NCBI GenBank assembly: GCA_023159155.1 | Contig: JAJNNX010000019.1 | Span: 1-64,000 of the forward strand | Reading direction: 5' to 3' | Origin: Ustulina deusta | Lineage: Eukaryota; Ascomycota; Sordariomycetes; Xylariales; Xylariaceae | Length of the DNA stretch: 64,000 bases | Part shown: piece after piece, positions 47,518 through 58,361 of the stretch | How the letters are laid out: each line of letters opens with the position of its first letter | How positions within the stretch are numbered: the stretch's first letter is position 1 | The notes under the pieces: generated by a model | Seen by the model: only the letters and a program-made list of their open reading frames with translations | What the model was told of the DNA's origin: nothing | Databases searched by the model: none | Made by a program: the position numbers and the translations under genes

Positions 47518-49852
47518 CTAAGCACCATTTCGGTAAACCTGTGATCCTTGATTTCTGAACATGATCGTGTCTCGCCTCTGCAGGACCATCAAAGCCCGAT
47601 TAAGGCTCTGCTCGCTGAATCCCTTCCCTTCAACCATCTCGCGGCGTAGCGACGCCAGGCTCGTGCTCCAGCCAATAGGAAGTCTTCGCCTAAGCTCGAC
47701 TTCGACACGCGACGCCTCTTCGTTTAGCTCGCGGCTCCCTTGGTTCGAGCCCTGGTTTACCGCGTCCATGGTACTGCGCAGGAAGAGGCGGATGGCCTCG
47801 TCGACGTGCTGCTCCGTCGCGACGGGGGAGAGTGTGAGTTTGGCCAGGGCCTCGGTGATACGCACGATGGCTTCCAGTTGACGGACTGTGATGGGAATAC
47901 TGGAGCGCGTGTTCGCTTCGATCTCGGACGCGTGCACTTGTTTGCGGATGGATACGAAGTGTGAGGAGAGCTTCTCGGCTGCCTCGGGCGAAAGTCGGGG
48001 GGCGCAACGTCTGGATTATCCTGTTAGCTTTTTCGATCAATATGAGGAGAAATCATGTAAACTCACGATTTGCAATAAGACAGGTACCGCCGCATTTTCG
48101 CCACCGGCACCTCGCCTTCTGCCTGCTCTTCAAGACCGCGCCCCCCCATATGAATACCCATGACGTGTTTCGCCATCCGCTCATCCTTCTCTCGTGTATG
48201 CTCATCTCTAACAATGAAAATCATGTCAAACCGTGACAAGATAGTTGTTTGAAAATCGATATTCTCCCCGGGGGTCTTCATGTCATCGTAACGTCCAAAG
48301 ATGGGATTGGCGGCGGCTAGAACTGACGTTCGCGCATTGAGAATTGTGGTGATACCTGCTTTAGCGATCGAGATCGTCTGCTGTTCCATAGCTTCGTGAA
48401 TAGCTACTCGATCTTCATCTCGCATCTTGTCGAACTCGTCAATACATACAACACCGCCGTCTGCGAGCACCATAGCACCCCCTTCTAGATAAAATTCCCT
48501 TGTCGAATGGTCACGTTGGACGGAAGCGGTCAAACCGGCCGCTGACGAACCCTTGCCTGAAGTGTAGATGGAAATGGGTGCAGCTTTTTCCACGAACTTT
48601 AACAATTGCGATTTTGCCGTGCCCGGATCGCCGAGAAGTAGAACGTTAATATCACCTCTGAGTTTCATACCGTCGGGTAGGATTTTTTTGGACCCGCCAA
48701 GCAGTAGGCATAGAATCGCTTTCTTGATATCCCTATTTCCGTATATGGAGGGGGCGATACAATCGGCCATGACGTTGTAGAGATCAGGTCGTCTGCTGAG
48801 CTCGAGGAATTCTTGCTCCTCTTCTTCTGAAAAAATCGCATTGCCCTTTGCGGTTGAGTCTACATCTGTTTGAATGCCGACAGCTCGGAGATAAGGAGTT
48901 CGAATGGCGACGGCGCCACCCGTTGAAGAGTTCCTGGATCCTTTACTCTGGTAGATGGAGAAGATACCCATGATCGTGCATCTTGAGCCAGGAACAACTC
49001 TGTTTGTCAAATAACGGTCTGCTGAAATCAAAACGTGTCTTGGAAGCTCTCCGACAGGTACCTGATCGGGTGCCTCCTGGAGCTTGATGATCTGTTGGTC
49101 AACGAACCGGGACTTTTCGTGAATAACAAAATAAGGATCGAGAGGGCACTTTTCGGCAGGATCGTTTGGTGCGCGCTGTCGACCGCATTGGCGCGGTAAA
49201 GTGACACCAGTAAATCCACCAAGAATGGGGACCGCCTGGGTGTGTAAACAGCTTCGACATTGGATCTGCAGCTCGGTGGCTTTAGAGGACATAACAGAGG
49301 CGCCAATCACAATGCCTGACACCCTAACTAGGCGTGCGATGGTCTCCGAGTCCAAATTCCGTATCGAAACATCTTCGGCGGTAGAGTGCAGGAGCAACTG
49401 GTGTTCGGGAATCTCGGCGGTGGGATTGTGAGGGAAGACGATTCGGTGAGTACATTTCCTCAGGGCACCTTCGAACTAGTGCGAGTCAGCGGGACACACT
49501 GAACAATGCAGGCACGGGTCGTCGACGCACGAGAGGAATGATTTCTGCTGGCTCCGTGACCAGACGATGCGCCAGCTCTTCGTTGTACCTGATGAGGTCG
49601 GTGATGTTGACGTCGCAAGAGAACCTTTTCAACAAAGCATTTTCACGCAGCTGGTCTCTGCTGCAGAGTTAACCCCAAGCCCAAGCCCGGGACGCGGCAG
49701 AAGACATGGACACACCTGTAGACGAAGATGTTGTCGTGTCGGAATTGCAAGATGAAGTTAATGAGCTGCTCTTGTAATCCGAGCCGGCTGTCTTCGTTTG
49801 GGCCGGAGCTGTTCTGGAAGACAGACACGGAATATGCAGATTGGCGATCCAT
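47518..49852 (-). CDS. MCM5: MCM5, subunit of the MCM2-7 replicative helicase (4 exons, 721 aa)
   Basis: Exons are 49852-49716, 49657-49531, 49475-48067 and 48010-47518, with introns of 58, 55 and 56 bases. All junctions keep frame and give 721 residues, the usual MCM5 length. The protein starts [20 protein letters not shown], typical of fungal MCM5. A zinc finger uses Cys161, Cys164, Cys185 and Cys198. The AAA+ core shows Walker A GDPGTAKS (about 370-377), Walker B CIDEFDKM (about 433-440) and the arginine finger SRFD (about 502-505). A winged-helix C-terminus closes with [16 protein letters not shown]5 acts at the MCM2-MCM5 gate of the helicase in origin licensing and fork unwinding. It is divergent from VPS54. 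Confidence 0.95.
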
Positions 49853-50695
49853 CTTGTGGGCGTCCGGCAGTGGAAAGATAATTCAGCAATTGATTATTCA
49901 CAAGAGCGCCGTCTCGGGGTCTTGCCAGCTACACACAGCCTTGGGTGGAATCGAGACTCAGGAATCGAGGGGCAGTCGTAAGGTGGAAAGGATTTAGTGT
50001 GCCCGAAAGCGTGTCGAGCCGAAGATACACGCGACTGGGACGCGCTCTCTTCAACAGCGCGTTTAGTGGTTGCGTTTTGCACTATTCCTTTTTGGTACAG
50101 GTATATCTATCGTCATGCACCCCTGAGTTGTCAGCTGCCTCGTGTTACATGCTTCTCGCGTCGGCCCGTCAGCCTGTCAGTCAGTAGGTAGACTGGCTCC
50201 ACTGCCGGGTAGCTCAGTCAGTACCTCGAAGCTTGGATGGACTTGGTCCCTTGCGACAGATGTCGATACACCAAACCGAGTACCTGTGTGCCAGGATAGT
50301 CCCTCCAAGGGTCCTAACACAACAACAACAACCAAGCCCAACCAATCTTTTCAGAGAGTGCAGCACGAAGTCGAGTGATCAATTATTTTTCTTGTCCAAT
50401 CGATAATTTCCATACATGTCCCACCCTTTCTACAACTCGACTACCAGTGATCTTTCCTCTACAGCCCGGCGCATATCAGCTTCTCGAATCCTCGGCCGTT
50501 CGCGAACTCACCACCCTGTGTCCACCGGCCGGCTTGGGAACGACTGGTTTTGCACCCCGAGGCGTCCCGTAGCCAGTCGCCTTTCGCTCAGCTATGCTTC
50601 CTAGGTAGCCCCTTCGCGAGCCTTCTCGACAAGCCGATCGGCTTCCCTCACCCTCTGCACCCTGCTGCCACGGCAGGGCTGCATGTCCAAGAGCC
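49853..50695. other. Divergent intergenic region between MCM5 and VPS54
   Basis: 843 bases expected to hold both promoters and 5' leaders. A cluster of CGCG motifs lies close to the MCM5 side (separate entry). Toward VPS54 the sequence is CT-rich, as fungal leaders often are. No other gene is supported. Confidence 0.55.
50029..50062. promoter_or_regulatory. Cluster of MCB-like CGCG motifs upstream of MCM5
   Basis: ACGCGA at 50,029-50,034, ACGCGC at 50,040-50,045 and GCGCGT at 50,057-50,062, about 180-210 bases upstream of the MCM5 start. They resemble the MluI cell-cycle box (ACGCGT) bound by the MBF complex, which is known to drive MCM genes at G1/S in yeasts. None is a perfect ACGCGT, so the assignment is inference from clustering and position. 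Confidence 0.4.
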
Positions 50696-53600
50696 ATGTT
50701 CTCCAATGCCGCCGCTCGCAAGTCGGTTGACAGTCTATCCCCTTGGTCTCCGACGTCGCCGACCGAGTTTCCCTTCCACCGCCAATCGACGACGTCCCAT
50801 CCGAAGATCCGCCGAGGCTCGACCGCAAGCTCCATACATTCTATTGGTGGTCAGCTCGACTCCTCCCCGAGCACTTGGTCTCATGCCGTCCTGGAGGCTG
50901 GCCAGAATGCCATATCGACATTGCTCCAGCCGCCCATCGTTCGAACAGGCTTGCAGCCCCATACCGCAGCTCCGGCATCCAGCACTCACAAGCCACCCAC
51001 TGCCAAAGACATACCACCCGTCACCCTAACCAATGTCCCGCATGTCGACGCTTCCGAGTTCACACCTTACCTCACACAGGTCGGCGCACTCTATGACCAG
51101 CTCCGGCGCATGCAAGAGAGTGACGACGATGTGAACGATCAAGTCTTTCGTCGTGGCAGGGCCGATGAGCTTACGAGGCTTAAAGACGATGGCCATCTAA
51201 GACCGGGAAGTAGGGGGTCATCCGGTTCGGGGACGATGCCTGCTGCTTCTGCTAGGTCAGTTTCGCCAATTGATTCCCACGCATCGAGGACCCCTATACG
51301 TAGGAGGTCGAGCTCAGGATACAGTCGAAAGCAAGCCCAAGGGCCACCCCCTTTATCTACCATTCCAAACGTCTACTTCGACGAAGATTTCCATCTCGAG
51401 AACCCTCGGGTATTTGATATTGTGAGCGAGAAATCCGAGATCGTCCAGCCGGCTCCTGGATCCGCCGCGGACAATAAATCAGCAAACGGCAACGCCCCAG
51501 CGCCTCGCAAGGCTCTAGCGACTAACGCCATATTGCAAGAGAAGCTTTCTTGGTATATGGATACCGTGGAGATGCACCTCATATCATCAATCTCCACTGC
51601 CTCAACCACATTCTTCACCGCCTTGGGATCCTTGAAGGAGCTTCACTCGGAAGCCGCAGACTCCGTTGAACGGATCAAGACACTAAGGAAAGAGCTACAA
51701 GCACTTGACCATGAGATTGCCACCAGCGGATTAGAAATTGTGCAAAAACAACGTCGTCGCGAAAACCTGCAGCAATTAAACGATGCTGTGAGACAGTTGA
51801 GAGATGTTGTGGACTCTGTAGCAACATGCGAAAGTCTGGTGGAGGCTGGCGATCTCCAAAGGGCATTAGACAACATCGATAGCCTGGAGAATCTCATTGC
51901 GGGACGGAGTAGCACTACCAGGACAGATGAAAGCAGCCCAGGCCCGCAACTCCGCGATCTCAGAGATGCCGTGGCGCTTCAAGGGGTCAATGATGGCATC
52001 TCTACATTACGTTTCCGCATTGGCAAGGCGTTTGAATCGTTACTCCTCGAAATTCTCTTGGGAGACTTGAGAAGGCATGTAGATGAACTCTCCACTCGAG
52101 AGGTACTATTGCGCTGGAGCAGCGCCGCAATGCGATCCCGTGGTAGTCATAGCAGAGATCCCTCGGCTTTCCCGGCTTATTTGGCCAAGACCGAGAATCT
52201 TCGCTCTCAGCTGATGCCTGTATTAGTTGGGTTGCACCGATCAAAGCATATCGCCATTGCCATTGCATCGTACCGGGAAGTTGTCATGCGGGAAACCCGA
52301 AATCTTGTTAAGCGACCGCTGCCAACCTCACACGACGATGATAATGAGTCCATGATGTCTGCATCCACAATGAGCTCTAAGCGCCTCACTCAGCAGGAAA
52401 AGTCCAGCATCCTTGCACGTAACCTGAGAGCGTTAGATGAACAAGACGCGGAAGAATTGTTCACGAAGATGTATGTCAGCGTCACAGAAACGTTGCGGAG
52501 ACTCACTACTCAGGTCAAAGTGTTGTTTGATGTTGCGAGCTCTATTGGAGAATCGCCAACCGCCATAAGCGATCGGTCCCCTTCACAATTGAAATCGCCG
52601 CCCTTAAATAGTGCAAATCGTGACATCCAAGAGGACATTCACATGACCATGGACATGGCAAACCTTGTAGGTCAAGCCGTTGATACCTCCCAAGAGAAGA
52701 TCGTCAAGGTACTTCGTGTGCGATCAGAGCAGAGCGCTCAACTACCACTTGTGTGGTTCTTGAGATATTTTACTCTTAACCTCTATTTTGCAAATGAATG
52801 CGAATCTATATCTGGCAGAAGCGGTACATCTTTGAAGACGGTAGTCAACGCTCACATTAAAGATTTTATTCAGTCCCATGGCGATGCAGAAAAGCAGAAG
52901 CTTGCTCAAGCCATGGAGTCTGATCAATGGAACGCCAAGGATTTCACAGAAAGGGACAATGTCTTTCTCAATCGCATCCTAGAGTGCAGCACAAAAGACA
53001 GCACATGCTGGACGGAGGGAAGTCAAATATGGATTCCGTTTTCCGAGTCTCGGAGTGATGAAGATGCCGCAACCAACGGAAGACCTAGGGCAGAGTCCAA
53101 CGGAGCGACGAAAGAGAAGACCAGGAGTGCAATCATAGATTCGGAGCCTTTTCTATTACCCAACTCCGCTATTTTGTGCCTCGAAGGTATGACTCACTTC
53201 TTGCATCTTATCACGGGTATCCCTTCGATGGCTTCTGATATCTCCGCCTCCCTTGTTGCTTATCTCCAGCTTTTCAATTCACGATGCACCCAGCTCATCC
53301 TTGGAGCTGGGGCCACGCGGTCCGCTGGCCTAAAAAACATCACAACTAGGCATCTCACTCTTGCTTCCCAAGCATTAGCATTCATAGCTACGCTCATTCC
53401 GCATGTCCGCGAGTTTGTGCGACGACACGCCGGATCAGGTCCCAACGTCAACAACGCTAGTGTGGCTAGTCTCATGGGTGAATTCGACAAGGTTAAGCGC
53501 ATGTTCCAGGAACACCAAAATAACATGTACGACAAATTAGTTGAAATCATGAGTGGCCGGGCTGCCATGCATGCTAAGGCCATGAAAGGGATCGCTTGGG

Positions 53601-54047
53601 AGCAGGAAACTGAGTTGAAAGTGAATGCGTACATGGAAACACTTGCGAAAGACACGGTAACCTTGCATCGAGTCCTAACCAAGCACCTCCCAGAGGGCAC
53701 GACCCGATTAATCATCAGCCCTGTATTTGACAGCTACAAGAGCCATATTGGAAACACCTTGGGCGCCCTTGAGGCAAAAAATGAAATTGCTATTAATCGG
53801 TAAGCCATGTTAAAGGGTTGCTACTTTGAGAGTAACACTAACTGTAAACAGGATGGAGTCGGATATCAATCATCTTATAGCACGGCTCGGTCAGGTCGAT
53901 GGCTTTGGAGATACCGGCAACCACCTACTTAACATCGTAAAGTCTAAGAAGCCGGAGCAAGTTACTGCAAAACTCGAAGAGAAGGATAGCGACAGCAAAG
54001 ATCCCAAGGCGGACCGCACAGCTGACGAGGACGCTCAAAAGACCTGA
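50696..54047 (+). CDS. VPS54: VPS54, GARP tethering complex subunit (2 exons, 1099 aa)
   Basis: Exons are 50696-53799 and 53852-54047, with a 52-base intron (branch CTAAC). The N-terminus is Ser/Pro-rich and leads into the family block IPPVTLTNVPHVDASEF. A coiled-coil Vps54 N-terminal region runs from about residue 276 (LQEKLSWYMDTVEMHLISSI) to about 420. The C-terminal Vps54 domain begins near residue 815 (LLPNSAILCLEGMTHFL). The last exon adds a charged tail. VPS54 works with VPS51, VPS52 and VPS53 to tether endosome-derived vesicles at the trans-Golgi. The start at 50,696 is the first Met of the frame and gives a plausible length. It is transcribed away from MCM5. Confidence 0.9.
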
Positions 54048-57000
54048 TCAGACAAGAACTCTCCGAATTAGTGTAGGCGTTCAAATCTACTTTGTTTTGG
54101 TGCATGGTTCGGTAGCAGGGCAGGCGTTTTAGAAACAGTTGTCCAGTTCCACAGCCAGCTAGAAAGCTGCGTTGCATGCATGCATGCCATCTGTTATGAT
54201 CACAAGATTTTGTATAGTACGGTCCGTTTTCTCCTGTGCATGAAATCTGCCCACGTAGCCTGCCAAATGAGAGGAGGGGGCTTGTAAATCCACTTCATGA
54301 TAATACTACTTACATTAGCCAAGCAAATTCAAAGACAGCCCAAGATATCTAGTACCAACACGGACGAGCTGACTACTGGTACTGGGTGGCACCCGTATAG
54401 ACTCACCACCCTTCTACTATTGCTTCATCCCGAATACGGCGACATCAGTGTTCCGTCGCTGATATAACTTTTGTGTTATCCTGGTTGACTTCCCATGACA
54501 AAAACCCCTCGAAATTACAACAGTTGCTGAGGGTGAAGATGGACTTCGTGCGATTCTGTACTGTTGTGGGTGATCATGATTCTTGTTTCATGTTAATTAT
54601 TTTGTGTGATGTAAAGAGAAATCTGGCACGGTACCAGCACGTCTTCCCGGTCGTTACACACAATATCAAGCCCAGGGCATCATCAATTAGGTCGTCATTA
54701 TGGCTGAAGACCAATCCCCTGTGAAACCAGCCATGTCAAACTAGGCTTTTCCCATTTGTTGTTTCTGCCATTCACCACCCAGCATGATATGTTCGGTCAT
54801 GAACCCACTCCTCCTCCGATCGACTTTTATATTACTCTTCCCCTTGCCCTATAAATTCCCTTCGTCTTTCTCGTGGACTTGCCAGCACTGTATCTCCTCA
54901 GTCCATATCATGATGTCTCTCTCTCTCTTTTGTATTCCGATTGGCAAGCTTCATCCCTTGGCCGCCTACCCCAATTCGGATCCCATGCCGATTGGGCAGC
55001 TCGTTGTCAATGTTCAGTTTAAATGCAACCCTTGCTCTCGGCGTCCCCTATACCACAGCATGCATGAACCGCTACGCCAACTATAATCCACCATCCTTCT
55101 TGGTTCTACGATCCAATTAGACACTCGCCGATGCCCTTCGGCCTGGCAGTGGACATAATTCTTGCCCGTTTGATGGCTCTCTAGAGACTAGATACACACC
55201 CCTTACTCAGCGAGCATGAAAAAATCCCGGTCGACTACGTGTTTGTAAAATAACCTATGACGTCTAATGGGAAGTGCGATGCAACCCACAAGACAGCTCG
55301 CGATGTGTAGACAGGTGCAATTCGCCAAAGCCTCTCTCGCAGCCGCCGTTAACATCTTCTCGGCCCTTTAGAGGAGATGATGTGATGAATATAAGCAACA
55401 CCTGGGATCCGAGAGTTTAAGCGCTATCTTGTCAGCGACGGCTGCAGCGCATTTAGCTATATTGTTCTAGATCTGAGGTGCTAGTGCGTGTAAACGAACA
55501 CTGTGAAAAAGCGATCTTTACACTTATGATATAAACGGTCATCGTCCCTTGATGCGGAGAGTTAGTTTTAGCTGTAATCTCCAATAGTAAGATCTGCTAA
55601 GTTGGCCAAAGTTTATCTACCTAGCATATGTAGATAGGATCGGGTCGATCTTTAAACCGACACCCCCCACATCAAATTGCCCCAACATCGCGGAAAGGCT
55701 AATAAAATCTGGATTGACGGAATTTGCTGGGAATTGATGATATGACCAAGGAAGACAACGACTCCTTGCTGCGCTTTCCGTACTATCTAGATCCCCCTTC
55801 GGCTGCACTTGTCGAATATTTCCTTTTCCCCACCCGGTAGCACGGTATGAACCACGCACAGACTTCCATCATCCCGTGCCCGCTCTTCAATCATCCCGCT
55901 CTTCTTGCTCGCGGATCGATTTATCCAACCCGGGCAGGGCTGAGCCGAGCCGAGCTATCTATCTATCTATCTACACTACCCATCACCAGAAACCGGCACA
56001 CGGCTGCCGGCAGTGCGGCGAGCACACGACATTTGCCTCGTTCATGCCTTTCCCAGCGGCTTATTGCATCGGGCCGAGTACGCCTTACCTAAGTATTTAT
56101 ACGACTTTGTACACTTTATCTAGGTACATACCTACTATCGATTTACCAACGCAGTGCGCCTATTGCCGTAGTGTAGGATCTATATATATATCTATATACC
56201 TGCTTTTGCCCGCCGAAGCTCAGGCCCCGGGATGGATGTCGCCCCCGCTTGTATCGCGTGCCATGACAAAGAGACACTAGTCTACCCTGTACCCGACAGC
56301 GTACTCGCGTAACGTGGTGTCTTGGACGCCGCGACGCACGTGTCGGTGTCGGTGTACACATGTGTAGCCGTTGGCAACGGGGATAGTTGTGCGCAGTTGT
56401 AAGGCTGGCGGTTTCGGATTGATTGATCGACTGATGGACTGTGTGACTAGTTCTGCCGTGTACAAAGTTTCGCGGTGAAAACGCACATGACCTACCTATT
56501 AGTACTACCTACCTACCTACCTACCTACCTACCTACGTGGCCGAGGTCGGTGCTCAGACGCAAAACGATATCCCGACTGCACGTCGATATCTAGAATAAC
56601 ACGCAACGATAGAGATCAGGCAACCACAGAGTAGCAGCGCATGTAGTATGGATGGGTGGATGCTAGTGTAGGTAGCATTGCCGCGCGTGTGGTGTAGCAG
56701 CAGCGATAGGGATTCTCAGCACCCATCTACACGTACGGAGGGATCGAGCCAAGGACGAGGTGGGGGGCTGCTATTTTCGTCGGCTATGTGTGTATGTAGT
56801 GCGTGCGTACCGTACCTTGCAGCTCAGCGTGGGATCCGAGAGCCAATATGGCTTAGCGGCGGGTGCGAACAGGTTGGAGGGGCCACGCCGCGCTGACTTC
56901 GTACGTGGCGGTCGGGGTGCAAAACGTCGGCGAGAGGAGCAGGTTGTAGCGGACGAAGAGGATGGCAAGAGGGATTTTACTGTACGGATCTACCAGTATC

Positions 57001-57601
57001 TAGTGTATCTAGTGTACAATATTCAAGCCACCTGACAAAGCGAGCGGCGTGTACGGTGGCCGAAGTAGGATGGTATGACAGAAAGGCGAATGCACGATCC
57101 TTTTATTTGCTCTTGGATTGGACTATCATGTGATAATCAGGTTGTTTGTTCCCCGCTGCCTATCCCTATCCTTGTAAAAATAAAAATAAAAATAAAAAAA
57201 GTGAACATGGAAGTGCGGTTTTGAAAATAACCCCCACATCCTCGCTTAATCGATATACAAGAAATGAAGTGTTAAGTAATCTTAGCTAGCGAATGTAAGA
57301 AGTCTGAAGAGTGGCGTGTGCCAAAAGCGTGATGGGGAAAGGAAATGTGTAGACAATGAAACGTTGTCCACCACGATTTCCTACCACGGCCATCAAGGTC
57401 AAACGGAGTTGACCAAGCGTCAACGCTGCTGTTGCGGGCCGTGAAGTGGAGGGCGCCACAAAAGCTGAAGAAGGAAAGGGAGTGCGGGTATCTTGTCGTA
57501 TTCGTATCTGTCGTTCATCGTCTTGAGCGCTCAGCGCGATAAATTCGTCGTCACAATGCCAGGGGACAAAAGAGGAGTGCTTGCTCCGTCTTTTTTCTTT
57601 C
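54048..57601. other. Gene-poor 3.5 kb, no gene supported
   Basis: Only short, overlapping open frames without domain or splice support. Low-complexity patches include a CTAT-type run at about 55,955-55,974 and a perfect (CTAC)8 at 56,505-56,536. An AAATAAA-like A-rich patch lies near 57,175-57,200, on the 3' side of the gene that follows. No tRNA-like box A and box B pair was seen. Confidence 0.5.
56505..56536. repeat. CTAC microsatellite, eight units
   Basis: A 32-base perfect run of CTAC. Related CCTA/TAGG runs recur at 61,640-62,060, so this simple sequence is characteristic of the intergenic DNA of this genome. Confidence 0.9.
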
Positions 57602-58286
57602 TTAAAATTTGCCGAGGACATATTTGCGGGGGACCAGCTCTACCTCGACATCACGAGAAACTTGGGTGTTGGGAGGGTTACCGAGAGTGCAGATGAAATC
57701 CGTCTCAACTGGAACGTTCGGGGTCAGTTGTCACCATTCGTTAAAGGAATGAGCTGCGAGGGCTTGCTTACGGCTAGTGACGGTTTGGACGTCGTCGGGA
57801 TGGTAGTAGACCGTAGCGCAAGGAAACAGCGAGCAACCAGACATCGAGACCTTCTCCTTGGCCTCCTTTTCACTGGCTGGGTACAGTTCCTTGACACCTT
57901 CGAGGTCACTGGGGTTCACGATTGCAGACACGTCGAAGTATGTCAGACCCATCCAGCCTTGGAAGGTAAACCTTGGGAGGGAAACTAGTTAGTATAGGTC
58001 GCGTCATAGGCGGTGGTGATGATCCGACTTACTCGGCTAGCATGCCTACGACGTTGGGTGCACCCTCGGAGACGGAGTAAGCGTTACCGATCCACGAATC
58101 GGGTACATCAACCTTGGCCTGATCGAAGCCGGCGATGACGACTGAGTCGATCGAGGGAAGTCCAGCGCTGGCAGTGAAGACAACGGTGCGTTGAGTGGCA
58201 TCCTGGTTAACGAAGGTGATGGAGTTGGCACTGGCCAGGGTGGCAGCCGTAGCGGCAAAAGCAGTCAACTGTTGTGAGAAACGCAT
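57602..58286 (-). CDS. Small secreted protein of the fungal 'DNase1-like' annotated family (3 exons, 186 aa)
   Basis: Exons are 58286-58033, 57971-57772 and 57708-57602, with introns of 61 and 63 bases. All junctions are in frame, giving 186 residues. A signal peptide is clear at residues 1-21 (MRFSQQLTAFAATAATLASA). The mature protein has SITFVNQD, then PDSWIGNAYSVSEG, GWMGLTYFDVSAI, Cys residues near SGCSLFPC, DDVQT and DFICTLG. This pattern is seen in small secreted fungal proteins often labelled DNase1 protein. That label does not establish nuclease activity, and I see no known nuclease active site. A TATA-like TATATAAC lies 68 bases upstream of the start. Likely extracellular, role unknown. 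Confidence 0.8.
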
Positions 58287-58353
58287 GATGATCGTAGATA
58301 GGATAGAATGATAGTAGGTGATGATTCTGCAGTTGGTCCTCAGAAGATGAGAT

Positions 58354-58361
58354 GTTATATA
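58354..58361 (-). promoter_or_regulatory. TATA-like box upstream of the secreted protein gene
   Basis: TATATAAC on the minus strand, 68 bases upstream of the ATG at 58,286. A TATA box at this distance is typical of highly regulated fungal secreted-protein genes. Confidence 0.45.

Noticed and set aside
56505..56536. CTAC run considered as a telomere-type repeat
   Set aside because: Fungal telomeres are usually TTAGGG. This is a short tetranucleotide microsatellite inside gene-poor DNA.
57286..57621. 111-codon minus-strand frame
   Set aside because: It overlaps the 3' end of the secreted-protein gene, whose spliced frame is better supported.
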